Virus record (IMG/VR): IMGVR_UViG_3300048597_000630
Coordinates: 1 to 51,089 of that record
Length of the DNA stretch: 51,089 bases
Reading direction: 5' to 3' (one strand)
Source of the DNA: a virus
A model generated the notes under the pieces. It made no database searches, was not told where the DNA came from, and saw only the letters and a program-made list of their open reading frames with translations. Below, in pieces: positions 33,160 through 41,299 of this stretch. Position 1 is the stretch's first letter; each line of letters begins with the position of its first letter. The translations under genes and the position numbers were made by a program.

Positions 33160-34674
33160 TCATCCCGGTCCCTCGTACCCGTCATGCGGCGGCCGATCGT
33201 CGTCGCCATAACGCAGCTCGTTCGGGCGCAGCCGCGCCCCCTTGCGCGTCACTCGGCCCTTCGCGTCCTTGCCCGCGAACAGGACCTGCCGATCGGCGAG
33301 CGCGCGCCCGAACGCCGCCTGCTTGACCGGCTCGTGCCCGTTGTCCTTCGACCATGCCTCATAGTCGTGAAATAGCGTGCTTGAGAGCTCCCGGTGGCTC
33401 GGGTCGGCGATCACCCGGTCCATCCACCACTCGCCGAACGGGTTGGACGAGCGGCGGTAATCCTCGATCGCCGCCTTCATCTCGTCGGGCTCGTTCAGCC
33501 CCTCGTTCAGCCACCCCACGATGCCGGCGATGATCCAGTTGAGCACACCGCTCGCCTCCTGCTCGACGACATCGTCCTCGAACGTCTTCACCCGCTCTTC
33601 CTTGGGGATCTGGTTGGGCCAGAGGATCAGCTTCACGCGACGCCAGATGCCGTCGTCGTCGCCGCCGATGCGGATGCGCTTGTTCATCTCGATCCACAGC
33701 TTGAAGCTCGGCCGGTATTCGAAGAGGCCGAGGCCCAGATGCCGCGCGAGAATGGGCGTGCCGCCGGTGACGCTCTTGATGAGACCATCGTTCAGCACCG
33801 CATTGCGCGGCGGCTCGCCGGTCGAGCAGAGCCGCACATCGCCGCCCAGACGCGCGAGGTCGGGGCTGGCATCGGCGCCGCCCCGCATGCTCCCCTCCAG
33901 CCAGGTCTTGATGTCGCTCGTCGTGCCGTAGTCGCCGCCGACCCGGCGCAGGATGTTCATCGCGGTCGACTTGCCGTCGCCGCCCTTGCCCTGCAGCGCA
34001 ACGATGATTTGCTCGCGCGTCGAGCCGGTGAAGGTATAGCCCGCGGCATGCTGGAAGAACTGACGCACCCCATCCGAGGGCAGGCAGCGCACCAGATGCG
34101 ATTCCCATTTCGGCGCCGTCGCCTTGGGATCATAGGCGGCGGCCGCAATCCGCGTCATGCGCGCCTCGGGCGCATGCGGCTCCAGTTCGCAGCCCCATCC
34201 GTCCGGCCCGTTGCGCGTGAAGCGCAGGATCCCGTTCTGGACGTTGAGCGCGAAAGGATCGGGGTCGAGCTGCTCGCGCTTCACGTTGAGATAGGACTGC
34301 GCCTGCACCAGCATGGCGACAGTGCGGTTGCGATCGCCCGACCGCACCGACCAGCCAGCCAGCTTGTTGGCCCGCTCCTCGAGCATTTTCATATGTTCTT
34401 CGCCCTGGTCGCGTTGTTCCTCGATTAGGTCGCGGACGAATTTGGACTCCGCTGCGATGCCGCGCGCGGTTTCATGCGCCAGGCGGATCGCCAGCCGCTC
34501 GCCGTCGTCACTGCGCCAGGATTTCCCGTCCCAGCCGAACCACCCGACATCTTTCACGAAGATCAGCTTCCCCGCCGCCCGCGCCTCGAGGCGCATGGCG
34601 TTGCCGAGGTCGCCCATCTCCAGCCAGGCGAGCTCGCCCGGCGATGCGGCGGGGCGGAGCGTTTCGTCGCTCAT
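33160..34674 (-). CDS. phage/plasmid primase-helicase, P4/D5 type
   Basis: 504 residues from the ATG that overlaps the previous stop as ATGA. It is a superfamily III helicase of the P4-primase/D5 type: the Walker A motif is ALQGKGGDGKSTAMNILRR (near 230), followed by a KTWLEGSM-type segment and GEPPRNAVLNDGLIKSVTGG (sensor region). FEYRPSFKLWIEMNKRIRI is a conserved block of this group. The C-terminal winged-helix region contains LFHDYEAWSKDNGHEPV. It should unwind DNA at the phage origin together with the CHC2/Toprim primase two genes upstream. Confidence 0.88.
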   Translation of the reverse strand: MSDETLRPAASPGELAWLEMGDLGNAMRLEARAAGKLIFVKDVGWFGWDGKSWRSDDGERLAIRLAHETARGIAAESKFVRDLIEEQRDQGEEHMKMLEERANKLAGWSVRSGDRNRTVAMLVQAQSYLNVKREQLDPDPFALNVQNGILRFTRNGPDGWGCELEPHAPEARMTRIAAAAYDPKATAPKWESHLVRCLPSDGVRQFFQHAAGYTFTGSTREQIIVALQGKGGDGKSTAMNILRRVGGDYGTTSDIKTWLEGSMRGGADASPDLARLGGDVRLCSTGEPPRNAVLNDGLIKSVTGGTPILARHLGLGLFEYRPSFKLWIEMNKRIRIGGDDDGIWRRVKLILWPNQIPKEERVKTFEDDVVEQEASGVLNWIIAGIVGWLNEGLNEPDEMKAAIEDYRRSSNPFGEWWMDRVIADPSHRELSSTLFHDYEAWSKDNGHEPVKQAAFGRALADRQVLFAGKDAKGRVTRKGARLRPNELRYGDDDRPPHDGYEGPG

Positions 34675-35132
34675 GCCGAGGCCTCCGCCCGGCGCATCAC
34701 GCGCGCGATCGCCTGCGTCACGCGCAACGCCGCAGCATCGATATCGACCAGGCGATAGCCGACATTGACGACCGTCTCGATACGCTGCGCCCCGCCTTTC
34801 GTGGCGCGCCGCAGATGGCAGACCACCACCTTCACTGCCGCGCGATCGCGCCGGGCGCTCGCCGCCGTCGTTTCCATGACCGCGGCGAGGTCGCACGCGA
34901 GGACGGGATGGCCTTTGCGCTCGCACAGCACCCGCCACACCGCCGCCATCTGCGGCGACATCCGCACCGGCAGTTCGAGCCCGGGCACGATCACCTCGCC
35001 CGGCAACCGCGGGGGCCCATCCGCCCGCGCCAGCTCGCCAAGCTCGCGCGCGACGGCTTCCAGCTGGCGGCTGATACTTTCCACCTTCCGCGATAACTGC
35101 GCGGCGCGCACACTGTGGGCATAATCGGCCAC
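34671..35132 (-). CDS. winged-helix DNA-binding protein (OmpR-like fold)
   Basis: 153 residues. An N-terminal helical region (AQLSRKVESISRQLEAVARELGEL) looks like a coiled coil. A winged-helix domain follows: PQMAAVWRVLCERKGHPVLACDLAAV, a recognition helix with AAVKVVVCHLRRATKG and the wing RIETVVNVGYRLVD. The last phrase matches the C-terminal effector domain of OmpR/PhoB-type regulators. There is no receiver domain. It is coupled to both primase genes, so it may regulate the early operon or bind the origin. Confidence 0.65.
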   Translation of the reverse strand: MADYAHSVRAAQLSRKVESISRQLEAVARELGELARADGPPRLPGEVIVPGLELPVRMSPQMAAVWRVLCERKGHPVLACDLAAVMETTAASARRDRAAVKVVVCHLRRATKGGAQRIETVVNVGYRLVDIDAAALRVTQAIARVMRRAEASA

Positions 35133-35133
35133 T

Positions 35134-36357
35134 CTACCCTCGCGCCCTGTCCGCGATCGCGGCGTCGTTGAAATCCATGCCCGCCGGCGGGAACGCGGGC
35201 GTCACGCGCACCGCGCCCGCCCGCTGCCACACCTGTTTCACCAGGCTCGCTGCCAGCCGCGCCCGGTCGTCGGCGGTCAGCACCACGCGCGTCACCCGCT
35301 TGCGCCGGTCGCGCACCTTCGATTCGGCGGGCGCCATATCGCGGTCGATCAGCGCGATCACCTCACCCGCTTCCGGAAAGGTGAAGACCGGCCGCCCGCC
35401 GGGATCGAGCACCGGCGCCGCCGGGTCGAAACACCCGAACGCGTCGCGCTTCACCTTGCCCGTCAGATTGCCGAGATTGAGCGCCGCGGCGGCGCGATGC
35501 GGCCGCCCCTGGAAGTGCCGTGCCGCATAGGCCCAGACTGTCTCGATCCCCTCGCCGACCGCGAGCGGCCCGAGCGCGGCATCCATCGCCGTCAGCAGGG
35601 CGGCCCCGCCCAAGAGATCGCCCCATGCCTTGCGCGCCGGAATCGCTGCGCCCTCGCCGTCGATCAGACGCGCCTTCGCCTTGCCATCTCGCCGCAGATA
35701 GGTGCAGTGCAGCCCGGTCGGACGCCACGCCTGCAACGGCCCACTCCACGCCTCGACGCGCGCGAGCAAGGCGGGGCTGCGGATTTCCCATTCCCGCCCG
35801 TCCTCATAGCGCCCGGCGGCGGCGAGCGCCGCGGGATGAAAGCGCAGCCGGTCGAATCCGCCCGGGATCGCCTCGATCTCCAGCGCGCGGACAGCAAACC
35901 AGGTTTCCACGATCGTGCCCCGCGGCGACACCGCCTCGTTCCACATCTGCGCCGCCAGCCGCTGCACGAACTGCCGCCGCCGTTCGGCGCTTGCATCGTC
36001 CTTCGTGCGTCGCTCGATGTCGCGCGCCGCATCCGCCGCGCTGCGCGGCGCCGGACTCATGCCCGGCACCCAATTGATGATCTGCCGCGCCGCCTCCAGG
36101 CGATCGCAGCCCTGGCGTGCCGCGACCAGCTTGATCCCGTCGCCGCCATCGTCTTCCGAATGGCACCACCAGATGCCGCTTGCCTCATTCAAGGCGAACG
36201 GTGCCGAGCCCTTGCGGCCTGCTCCGCACAGCGGACACGCGGCGCGCAGCCAACCGCCGCTGCGCTGGAATTTTAGCGTCCCGATGAAGCGCGCCACGAT
36301 GTCGGTCAGCTTGACCCGCCGCGCTTCGGCGAAGATGGCGGCGGTGTCATCGCGCAT
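35134..36357 (-). CDS. DNA primase, CHC2 zinc finger plus Toprim
   Basis: 407 residues from the ATG at 36357, with GAGGTGGG upstream; an in-frame TTG at 36375 is less likely. The N-terminal zinc-ribbon has CPLCGAG and later IWWCHSE, as in CHC2-type primases with the order CxxC...CH. The middle contains RTKDDASAERRRQFV. The Toprim-like core contains ALGPLAVGEGIETVWAYA (Glu in GEGIET) and EVIALIDRDMAPAES (Asp-x-Asp in IDRD). It would synthesise primers for phage replication; the helicase is encoded separately. Confidence 0.85.
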   Translation of the reverse strand: MRDDTAAIFAEARRVKLTDIVARFIGTLKFQRSGGWLRAACPLCGAGRKGSAPFALNEASGIWWCHSEDDGGDGIKLVAARQGCDRLEAARQIINWVPGMSPAPRSAADAARDIERRTKDDASAERRRQFVQRLAAQMWNEAVSPRGTIVETWFAVRALEIEAIPGGFDRLRFHPAALAAAGRYEDGREWEIRSPALLARVEAWSGPLQAWRPTGLHCTYLRRDGKAKARLIDGEGAAIPARKAWGDLLGGAALLTAMDAALGPLAVGEGIETVWAYAARHFQGRPHRAAAALNLGNLTGKVKRDAFGCFDPAAPVLDPGGRPVFTFPEAGEVIALIDRDMAPAESKVRDRRKRVTRVVLTADDRARLAASLVKQVWQRAGAVRVTPAFPPAGMDFNDAAIADRARG

Positions 36358-36871
36358 CGCCCACCTCGCCGACAATGGCGTGGCGCGATCGCACGCCCAT
36401 GCTGTGCCTGGCCAGCTTGGCGCGCAGCCGCTGCAGATGGGTCTTCACCCAGCCCGCGCCGACCCTCAGATGGATCGTCAGCTCCTGCGTGCTCATGGAC
36501 CGCGTCAGCAGCGCGCGATAGAGCCGGTCCTCCGGCGCGGAGAGGCCGAGCGGATGGTAATCCGAAAAGCGCGCCTGATAGCCGCGCCGCGCCCGCGCGA
36601 GCGCGGTATTGCGGGCCCGCTGCGCCGCCGTGCGCCGGCCGCGTTTGGGCGGGGTGGCAACGTCCGGGGCGACGGGCGGGGCCTCCACCTTGGGTTCGGG
36701 CAACGTGGCCGGCGGCGGCGCCGTCACCGGCCGGACCGGCACGTGGGGGCTGGATGCGCCGCGCGCCAGTTCGAGGCGGCGCCGCTCCCAGGCCCGGCGC
36801 GCCTGCGCCTTGCCGGCGGCAATCGCGGCCCGCATGCGTGCGACATCGGTCGGCTCGATCTCGACGAACAT
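36347..36871 (-). CDS. hypothetical protein with C-terminal helix-turn-helix
   Basis: 174 residues from the ATG that shares its A with the GcrA-like stop. A helical basic N-terminus is followed by a Pro/Val-rich linker (about 45-80) and a C-terminal region with STQELTIHLRVGAGWVKTHLQRLRAKL, which resembles a helix-turn-helix. Two further upstream codons (MGSV) are in frame but not coupled. It is in the replication and regulation operon, between GcrA-like and primase genes. Function unknown; DNA binding is inferred. Confidence 0.55.
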   Translation of the reverse strand: MFVEIEPTDVARMRAAIAAGKAQARRAWERRRLELARGASSPHVPVRPVTAPPPATLPEPKVEAPPVAPDVATPPKRGRRTAAQRARNTALARARRGYQARFSDYHPLGLSAPEDRLYRALLTRSMSTQELTIHLRVGAGWVKTHLQRLRAKLARHSMGVRSRHAIVGEVGDAR

Positions 36872-37353
36872 CACAGATCCCACGCGCTGCGACGCGCCCG
36901 GCCGATATGCGTGCGCGGCTGATAGGGTTTGGACGGTGCGGTGCAGAGCGCGTCATGCGTCGGGCAATAGGAAGAGGGCCGCGATCCCCCGCCCGGCGTC
37001 GCCTTCAACAGCCGTGGCGCGCCGCACATCCCGGCCCCCGGCTCGCCGGGCGGGAACTGACAGCCGATCGCATCGCCGTGCACCGTGCGCCCCTCGACGA
37101 ACAACGGCGCGCGCAACGGCGCCACCGTCTGGGCTTTTCCGTCGCGGGGGACGCGGCGCTGCGGCGCCTTGGGCACGCGCGGCGCCTTCGGCACGGCCAC
37201 GCGCGCGCGGGCCCCCAGGCCGATACGATGCGCCTTGCTGATGCACCCATTGCGCGTCACGCCGCCGAGCGCCCGCGCGATCTGGCTGAACGACAGGCCC
37301 TCGGCAAAGAGCGTCTTCAGCCGGTCGATCCGATCGTCGGTCCATCCGCTCAT
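36871..37353 (-). CDS. gcrA: GcrA-family cell cycle regulator homologue
   Basis: 160 residues. The N-terminal helix-turn-helix reads WTDDRIDRLKTLFAEGLSFSQIARALGGVTRNGCISKAHRIGLGAR, nearly the textbook GcrA start. The C-terminal sigma-interacting part is kept: IGCQFPPGEPGAGMCG and SYCPTHDALC. In Caulobacter GcrA binds the housekeeping sigma70 and promoters methylated by CcrM at GANTC. Here it is directly downstream of an MT-A70 methyltransferase gene, with ATGA overlap. A phage copy could redirect host transcription or serve as the early-to-late switch. Confidence 0.88.
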   Translation of the reverse strand: MSGWTDDRIDRLKTLFAEGLSFSQIARALGGVTRNGCISKAHRIGLGARARVAVPKAPRVPKAPQRRVPRDGKAQTVAPLRAPLFVEGRTVHGDAIGCQFPPGEPGAGMCGAPRLLKATPGGGSRPSSYCPTHDALCTAPSKPYQPRTHIGRARRSAWDL

Positions 37354-37946
37354 GCGACGGCCCCGAACTTGGTGGATTCATTGCCCCAGACGGACCAACC
37401 GGGGCGCTCGGTCCGCGCAAACATTTCCAGACGCGGCACATCGCCGGTCAGGCGGACGATGCTGTCGGCGATGTCGTCGGGCTTGCGGCTGTGCTCGCGC
37501 AGCGGCGCGAAGACGACCTGCGCCTCACTTTGGGAAAGCCGGTCATAGCCCTTGCCGCGCGTCGCCAGCCAGCACTGTTCCGCGCCGCTGCGGGTGTGAT
37601 AGCCGAGCCCCAGGCGGACATCCTCGCCGGCATAGAAAAGGCGATCCTGCCCCTGCCGCTCCGCGACGCCTTTGATCTTGATCCACACATAGGCGACCGT
37701 CTTGAAGGTGAAGCCCCAGGCCTCGATGAGGCGCAGCGCGTCGGGCAGCATCGGCTGCACCACCCACATGAACAGCGCCGCATCGTCCGCCGCACACGCC
37801 GCCACCGGCAGCGCCGCCATGGCGGCCAGATCCATCACGTCATAATGCTGCGACGCGCCCTTGCCCTGCCCCCGATGCGACCAGGTCGCGAACGACCAGG
37901 CAGGGTCGGCATAGATGACGGAAAAGGGCCCGGGCGGGAGCATCAT
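37350..37946 (-). CDS. MT-A70 family adenine methyltransferase
   Basis: 198 residues from ATGATG at 37941-37946, coupled to the previous stop. The catalytic motif is FSVIYADPAWSF (Asp14-Pro-Ala-Trp17), a DPAW form of the usual DPPW. It continues with LFMWVVQPMLPDALRLIEAWGF and FKTVAYVWIK, the standard MT-A70 order, and ends with PRLEMFARTERPGWSVWGNE, which matches the C-terminal motif of phage members. It should methylate adenine in DNA at N6 (RNA possible). Shielding from restriction, or making the mark read by the GcrA-like protein, are both plausible. Confidence 0.85.
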   Translation of the reverse strand: MMLPPGPFSVIYADPAWSFATWSHRGQGKGASQHYDVMDLAAMAALPVAACAADDAALFMWVVQPMLPDALRLIEAWGFTFKTVAYVWIKIKGVAERQGQDRLFYAGEDVRLGLGYHTRSGAEQCWLATRGKGYDRLSQSEAQVVFAPLREHSRKPDDIADSIVRLTGDVPRLEMFARTERPGWSVWGNESTKFGAVA

Positions 37947-38164
37947 GCGCCGCTCCGCGCCGCGGCCGCCAATCGGATGCGGCCATACCCCTTGGGCGAC
38001 AGGCGGTAGAATTCGACGCGCCCCAAATCGCGCAGACCATTCCACGTCGCGCGCGTGAAGGGCGCCGTCTCGCCGGCGGCGAGGACGATGCCGTTCCGGT
38101 CCAGCGTGCCGTCGCCGTTGTGCTTGGCGAGCCAGTCGAGGGCCGCGCGTTGGGCCGCGGTCAT
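37943..38164 (-). CDS. 73-residue hypothetical protein, early operon
   Basis: Starts at the ATG overlapping the DnaA-like stop as ATGA and ends in the start of the MT-A70 gene. The sequence MTAAQRAALDWLAKHNGDGTLDRNGIVLAAGE looks like a small winged-helix or helix-turn-helix, with a second half TRATWNGLRDLGRVEFY. The two tight overlaps make it very likely to be a real gene. Function unknown. Confidence 0.6.
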   Translation of the reverse strand: MTAAQRAALDWLAKHNGDGTLDRNGIVLAAGETAPFTRATWNGLRDLGRVEFYRLSPKGYGRIRLAAAARSGA

Positions 38165-38571
38165 CGCGACGCCTCCGCCCCGTACAGCGCGACGATCTCG
38201 CCGCGCAGCGCATCGACGCTCAGGTAGTAGGCCCCACCCGCCTCCATCAGCGCGCGGCACCGCTTGATCCCGTGCGCGATCGCCGTGCGGTCCATGCCGG
38301 TATGCAGCGCGATCTGATAGCGCGTCAGGCCCGCCGCCTCCGCCGCGAGGAACAGCGCCGCGAAGCGCCAGGGCGCCACGGCCTTCGATTTGGGCACGCG
38401 CAGATCGGCGACCGGCAGCCGCGCCTCGCGCGCCGCCAGCTGGAAACACGTCTCTACGATGATCCCGGCGCGCAGCCGCGCCATGGCTTGGGCGCTGGCC
38501 TCGGCGGCGGCAGGGCGCGGAACCGGCGGCGTGCGCCGTTCGGCCCCGGCATAGGCGGCGAGCGCCTTCAT
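38161..38571 (-). CDS. DnaA domain IV-like DNA-binding protein
   Basis: 136 residues from the ATG at 38571 (ATGA overlap). The C-terminal half has VVDAL-like helices and LTRYQIALHTGMDRTAIAHGIKRCRALM, which parallels the signature of DnaA domain IV (GRDHTTVLHA-type helix) that binds DnaA boxes. There is no AAA+ ATPase domain. A stand-alone domain IV could guide the phage origin, block host DnaA or act as a transcription factor. Related small proteins occur near replication genes in other alphaproteobacterial phages. Confidence 0.65.
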   Translation of the reverse strand: MKALAAYAGAERRTPPVPRPAAAEASAQAMARLRAGIIVETCFQLAAREARLPVADLRVPKSKAVAPWRFAALFLAAEAAGLTRYQIALHTGMDRTAIAHGIKRCRALMEAGGAYYLSVDALRGEIVALYGAEASR

Positions 38572-38981
38572 GGCGAAGCACCGTCGGGTGTTCGCGAAAC
38601 CCATGCCACCGCAGCCAGCGCAGCCGCGCAGCGCGCCGTCCACCACGCGGGGTGACAGGCGGCGTGCAACAGGGCCGGCAGCGAATTGCGATACGTCTTC
38701 CCGTCCCGCACGACGGTCTCGACCTGACCGGTCAGCACGGCGACGAACGGCACCGCCGCATCGACCGCCTGGCCGCACTCCAGGCAACCCACCGCCGGCA
38801 GCACCGGTGGCAGCTTGGCCATGCCCGTATTGAGCGAGCCCCAGCCACCCGCGGGCACGGGGAGGATCGCCTCCCGCGGGGGCTGGGGCGCTGCCGCCGC
38901 GGCTTCGACGCGCACCGCCGCCACGGGCGCATCAACGTGCCGTCGCGGCGGCAGATCGAAGAGGGAGGACTGCTCGGCCAC
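38568..38981 (-). CDS. hypothetical protein with Cys/His cluster
   Basis: 137 residues from a GTG one base after the stop of the DUF2303 gene; a TTG at 39011 is in frame but overlaps that gene. The N-terminus (EQSSLFDLPPRR) resembles a beta-clamp or partner-binding peptide (QxxLF-type). A possible zinc site is made of CLECG (near 65) and HAACHPAW (near 107). The first feature could suggest attachment to the replication clamp, but this is only a motif reading. It lies in the early operon. Confidence 0.5.
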   Translation of the reverse strand: MAEQSSLFDLPPRRHVDAPVAAVRVEAAAAAPQPPREAILPVPAGGWGSLNTGMAKLPPVLPAVGCLECGQAVDAAVPFVAVLTGQVETVVRDGKTYRNSLPALLHAACHPAWWTARCAAALAAVAWVSRTPDGASP

Positions 38982-38982
38982 G

Positions 38983-39879
38983 TTAGGCAGCCGTGGTGAC
39001 GCCGGCGCCAATCCGTCCCGTCAGCACCTGGCGATCCGTGCGACCGGCAATGTCCTGACCGATGCGGTTGAAAACCGCCTGCTGGATGAAGACGGGCCGA
39101 TGCAGCTGGATACCGATGCCGAGCGCGCCGCTGTCGAGTTTCCAGCGGAGGAAGGCATTCACCTCCAGCGGCGGCTCATTCATGTAGACCGGGATCTGCA
39201 GCACGAACATGCGCGGCACATCGATCTGCCCGCTCTTGGCCTGCGCGACCGTCTCCTCGGCATAACCGAAGGCTTCATCGCCATTGTCGAGCCGGATCGC
39301 GCTCTTCCAGTTCACATTGCGCCGCGCCGACAGGTCTTTCGCGACCTCCAGCAGATCGGCGCCGCTCGGGCGCAACACGTCGGCGGCGTTCTCTTCCAGG
39401 AACTGCGCGAACTCCATCTGGGGCAGCAGCTTGCCGCTGATGCCAGACCAGCGTTTCCATTCCTCGCTGCGCTGCAGTTTCAGCGTCGCGCGGTGCTCGA
39501 TGAAGTTTGCTTCCTCGGCACCATGCCAATCGATCTGCGCGCTGAAGGTGTCGTCGAACGGATCGGCGAAGATGATCGTGGAATCCGTCCGGTGACGGAT
39601 GATGTATTCGCTGAGCGAGTCCTTATCGAGCAGCTCGACCTTCTGCTTGATGCGGCCCGGCGCCGGCACGATGAGGTTGTGCGGGTCCGTCACCTCCTTG
39701 GCGGTGACGCCCTCCGGCAGGATCATGAAGACCCGAGCATCAGGGGTAACGAGGATCTGCGCCTTGCCTGCCGCTTGCACGCCGAGGGCCGCGATCGCGG
39801 CTGCTTCGGTCGTGAAGCCGGCGGTATCCAGCTTCAGAACGTCGAGATCGACGGAAGCTGTCTTGCTTTTGCCTGCCAT
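38983..39879 (-). CDS. DUF2303 (YfdQ-like) protein
   Basis: 298 residues behind a strong ribosome site (AGGAG). It contains DPHNLIVPAPGRIKQKVELLDKDSL, FADPFDDTFSAQIDWHG and EFAQFLEENAADVLRPSGADLLEVAKDL, which I recognise as the DUF2303/YfdQ family, often found beside recombination or replication genes in prophages. Molecular function is not known. It is followed by the GTG of the Cys/His protein and preceded by the 108-residue partner gene. Confidence 0.78.
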   Translation of the reverse strand: MAGKSKTASVDLDVLKLDTAGFTTEAAAIAALGVQAAGKAQILVTPDARVFMILPEGVTAKEVTDPHNLIVPAPGRIKQKVELLDKDSLSEYIIRHRTDSTIIFADPFDDTFSAQIDWHGAEEANFIEHRATLKLQRSEEWKRWSGISGKLLPQMEFAQFLEENAADVLRPSGADLLEVAKDLSARRNVNWKSAIRLDNGDEAFGYAEETVAQAKSGQIDVPRMFVLQIPVYMNEPPLEVNAFLRWKLDSGALGIGIQLHRPVFIQQAVFNRIGQDIAGRTDRQVLTGRIGAGVTTAA

Positions 39880-39932
39880 AGAAACTCCTGCTTGTTGGAG
39901 CGGCCGTGCCGCCGTGAAATGAATTGCGCGGG

Positions 39933-40259
39933 TTACGCCTCGGCGGTCTTCTGACCGGCCTCGCGGAACAGCGTGTCCATCTCGCGCTGTTTGGGATCGG
40001 CGCGGTGCAGGCCGCCCTCCTCGTCCGCATAGAAGATCGCATCGGGCAGTGTTTCCTTGGGCGGCTTGCCATTTACTTCGCCGGCCAGGATGATGATGGC
40101 GCTGTCGCCCTTGTGCGGCTTGGCCGTCAGGGTCAGCGTCAGCGTGCCGGGCTTGCCGGTTTCCATGACGGCCCTGATGACCTTGGCGAAGACGTCGCTC
40201 GCCTCGTCGGCGAGCGCGCCCTTGCGATATTCGCGCAGCACGTCGGTGATCGGTTTCAT
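39933..40259 (-). CDS. hypothetical protein paired with DUF2303
   Basis: 108 residues from the ATG at 40259. It contains DVFAKVIRAVMETGKPGTLTLTLTAKPHKGDSAIIILAGEVNGK, a compact alpha/beta domain, and ends PKQREMDTLFREAGQKT. This type of small protein commonly sits just upstream of DUF2303 in prophages, but I know no function. It begins one base after the CII-like gene. Single-strand DNA binding or recombination roles would be consistent with the neighbours, not shown. Confidence 0.55.
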   Translation of the reverse strand: MKPITDVLREYRKGALADEASDVFAKVIRAVMETGKPGTLTLTLTAKPHKGDSAIIILAGEVNGKPPKETLPDAIFYADEEGGLHRADPKQREMDTLFREAGQKTAEA

Positions 40260-40260
40260 G

Positions 40261-40764
40261 TCAGCGTTTCCTCCTCGGGGGTTTGACGGGCGGCGCCGGC
40301 CGCAGGAAGTCGCCGGCAGCATCGAGCCGCACGCGCGCGGCGACCGCGGCGCGGATGAGATCGTCGAGTTCGCGGCGCATGACCGGCTTTTCGGAATCGT
40401 CGATTTGGCCGTCACCGAAGGCGCGGCAGAGTTCGCTGGAGAATTGCCCGTGCTCGCCGCAGACCTGTGCCGCCAGTTCGGCGAAGGCGGCATCGTCCAC
40501 CTCGCCGGGCACGAAGACGCCGCCCGCATCGGCGGCGAGCGCTTCGGCCGCGACGGTGCTGTGCGTCGCGACGGTCAGGCGGCGGACCTGGTCGAAGGTG
40601 ATCTGCGTGTCGATGTCGCGATCGCAGTAATCGTAGACCGCGCGCTCCTTGCGCTCGAGCACGAAGGCAGCGGGCTTCACCCCGCCGGCATCGTCGATGA
40701 AGCGTTGCACGACCTCCTTGGTCGTCGCGTAGCCGGCCGGGGCCTTGTAGGGCTTGAAGCTCAC
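40261..40764 (-). CDS. CII-like phage regulatory protein
   Basis: 167 residues from a GTG overlapping the preceding stop as GTGA. The N-terminus has TTKEVVQRFIDDAGGVKPAAFVLERKERAVYDYCD, and the middle has FAELAAQVCGEHGQFSSELCRAFGDGQIDDSEKPVMRRELDDLI. This layout, a DNA-binding front and a helical tail with the FGDGxI-type segment, resembles the phage regulatory CII/CP76 family. It is the third gene of the leftward operon after Cro-like. It could promote lysogeny by activating cI or int promoters. The C-terminus is Pro/Arg-rich. Confidence 0.55.
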   Translation of the reverse strand: MSFKPYKAPAGYATTKEVVQRFIDDAGGVKPAAFVLERKERAVYDYCDRDIDTQITFDQVRRLTVATHSTVAAEALAADAGGVFVPGEVDDAAFAELAAQVCGEHGQFSSELCRAFGDGQIDDSEKPVMRRELDDLIRAAVAARVRLDAAGDFLRPAPPVKPPRRKR

Positions 40765-40949
40765 AACACGCCCCCGCGCCGCCAGGCATCGAGCATTGTG
40801 CCGGTATCTGCCCCCACCTTCGCGGCAGGACGTGAGCCCTTGCGGCCACCGATGACGCCGAGGATGCCGGCCTTCCGCTTGGGCGACGCCATCCCCCACC
40901 CCAGCACGATGGCGAAGGACAGGATGACGAGGGCGAGGGTCGCGCTCAT
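40761..40949 (-). CDS. 62-residue single-TM protein, early operon
   Basis: Starts at an ATG that overlaps the Cro-like stop as ATGA. It has one membrane helix (TLALVILSFAIVLGWGM, about residues 3-20), then a Gly/Lys-rich segment (RKAGILGVIGGRKGSR). The close coupling on both sides supports it. A phage small membrane protein made early could act in superinfection exclusion or modify host metabolism; nothing specific is visible. Confidence 0.55.
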   Translation of the reverse strand: MSATLALVILSFAIVLGWGMASPKRKAGILGVIGGRKGSRPAAKVGADTGTMLDAWRRGGVL

Positions 40950-41284
40950 GCCGCCCCCTCGACCCGCCGCAATTGCGCCGCCCCATTGCGGTCGCATTCC
41001 GGCCCGTCAGCCGTCATGTTTCCGGGATGGACGACCTCACCCCCCTGCTCCGCCGCCGCCCGCATCGCGGCATCCGCGTCGAGGTCCTCGAACAGCCGGT
41101 CGAGGCGTTCATGGGCGCGCAGCAGCGTACGCGTGCCGACATCGGCGCCGTTGCGCAGTGCGCCGATGCGCTTCCCGTCGCCGAACAGGTGATCGGAAAG
41201 CCCGCCTTCCTTGCGGCCGCTGCGCGCACAGTAGTCGTCGATGCGCGACAGCAAGGGGCTGATGAGGGTGTTGGTCTGGGTCAC
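40946..41284 (-). CDS. Cro-like regulator
   Basis: 112 residues from the GTG at 41282-41284. It contains ISPLLSRIDDYCARSG, SDHLFGDGKRIGALRNGADVGTRTLLRAHERLDRLF, a helix-turn-helix with a D-G-K-R-I type turn that I have seen in small Cro-type repressors of alphaproteobacterial prophages. It is transcribed away from the cI gene and its start lies beside the operator cluster, as expected for Cro. It should repress cI and shut off early transcription at later stages. A frame continuing upstream crosses the operators and is not used. Confidence 0.62.
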   Translation of the reverse strand: MTQTNTLISPLLSRIDDYCARSGRKEGGLSDHLFGDGKRIGALRNGADVGTRTLLRAHERLDRLFEDLDADAAMRAAAEQGGEVVHPGNMTADGPECDRNGAAQLRRVEGAA

Positions 41285-41299
41285 GGCGCGGATGATTAT

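Noticed and set aside
31769-33163. A 464-residue open frame on the minus strand across brnTA and the repeat region.
   Set aside because: It is antisense to a well-supported brnT/brnA pair, has Arg/Ser/Cys-rich composition with no domain, and runs through the ACAGAC repeats.
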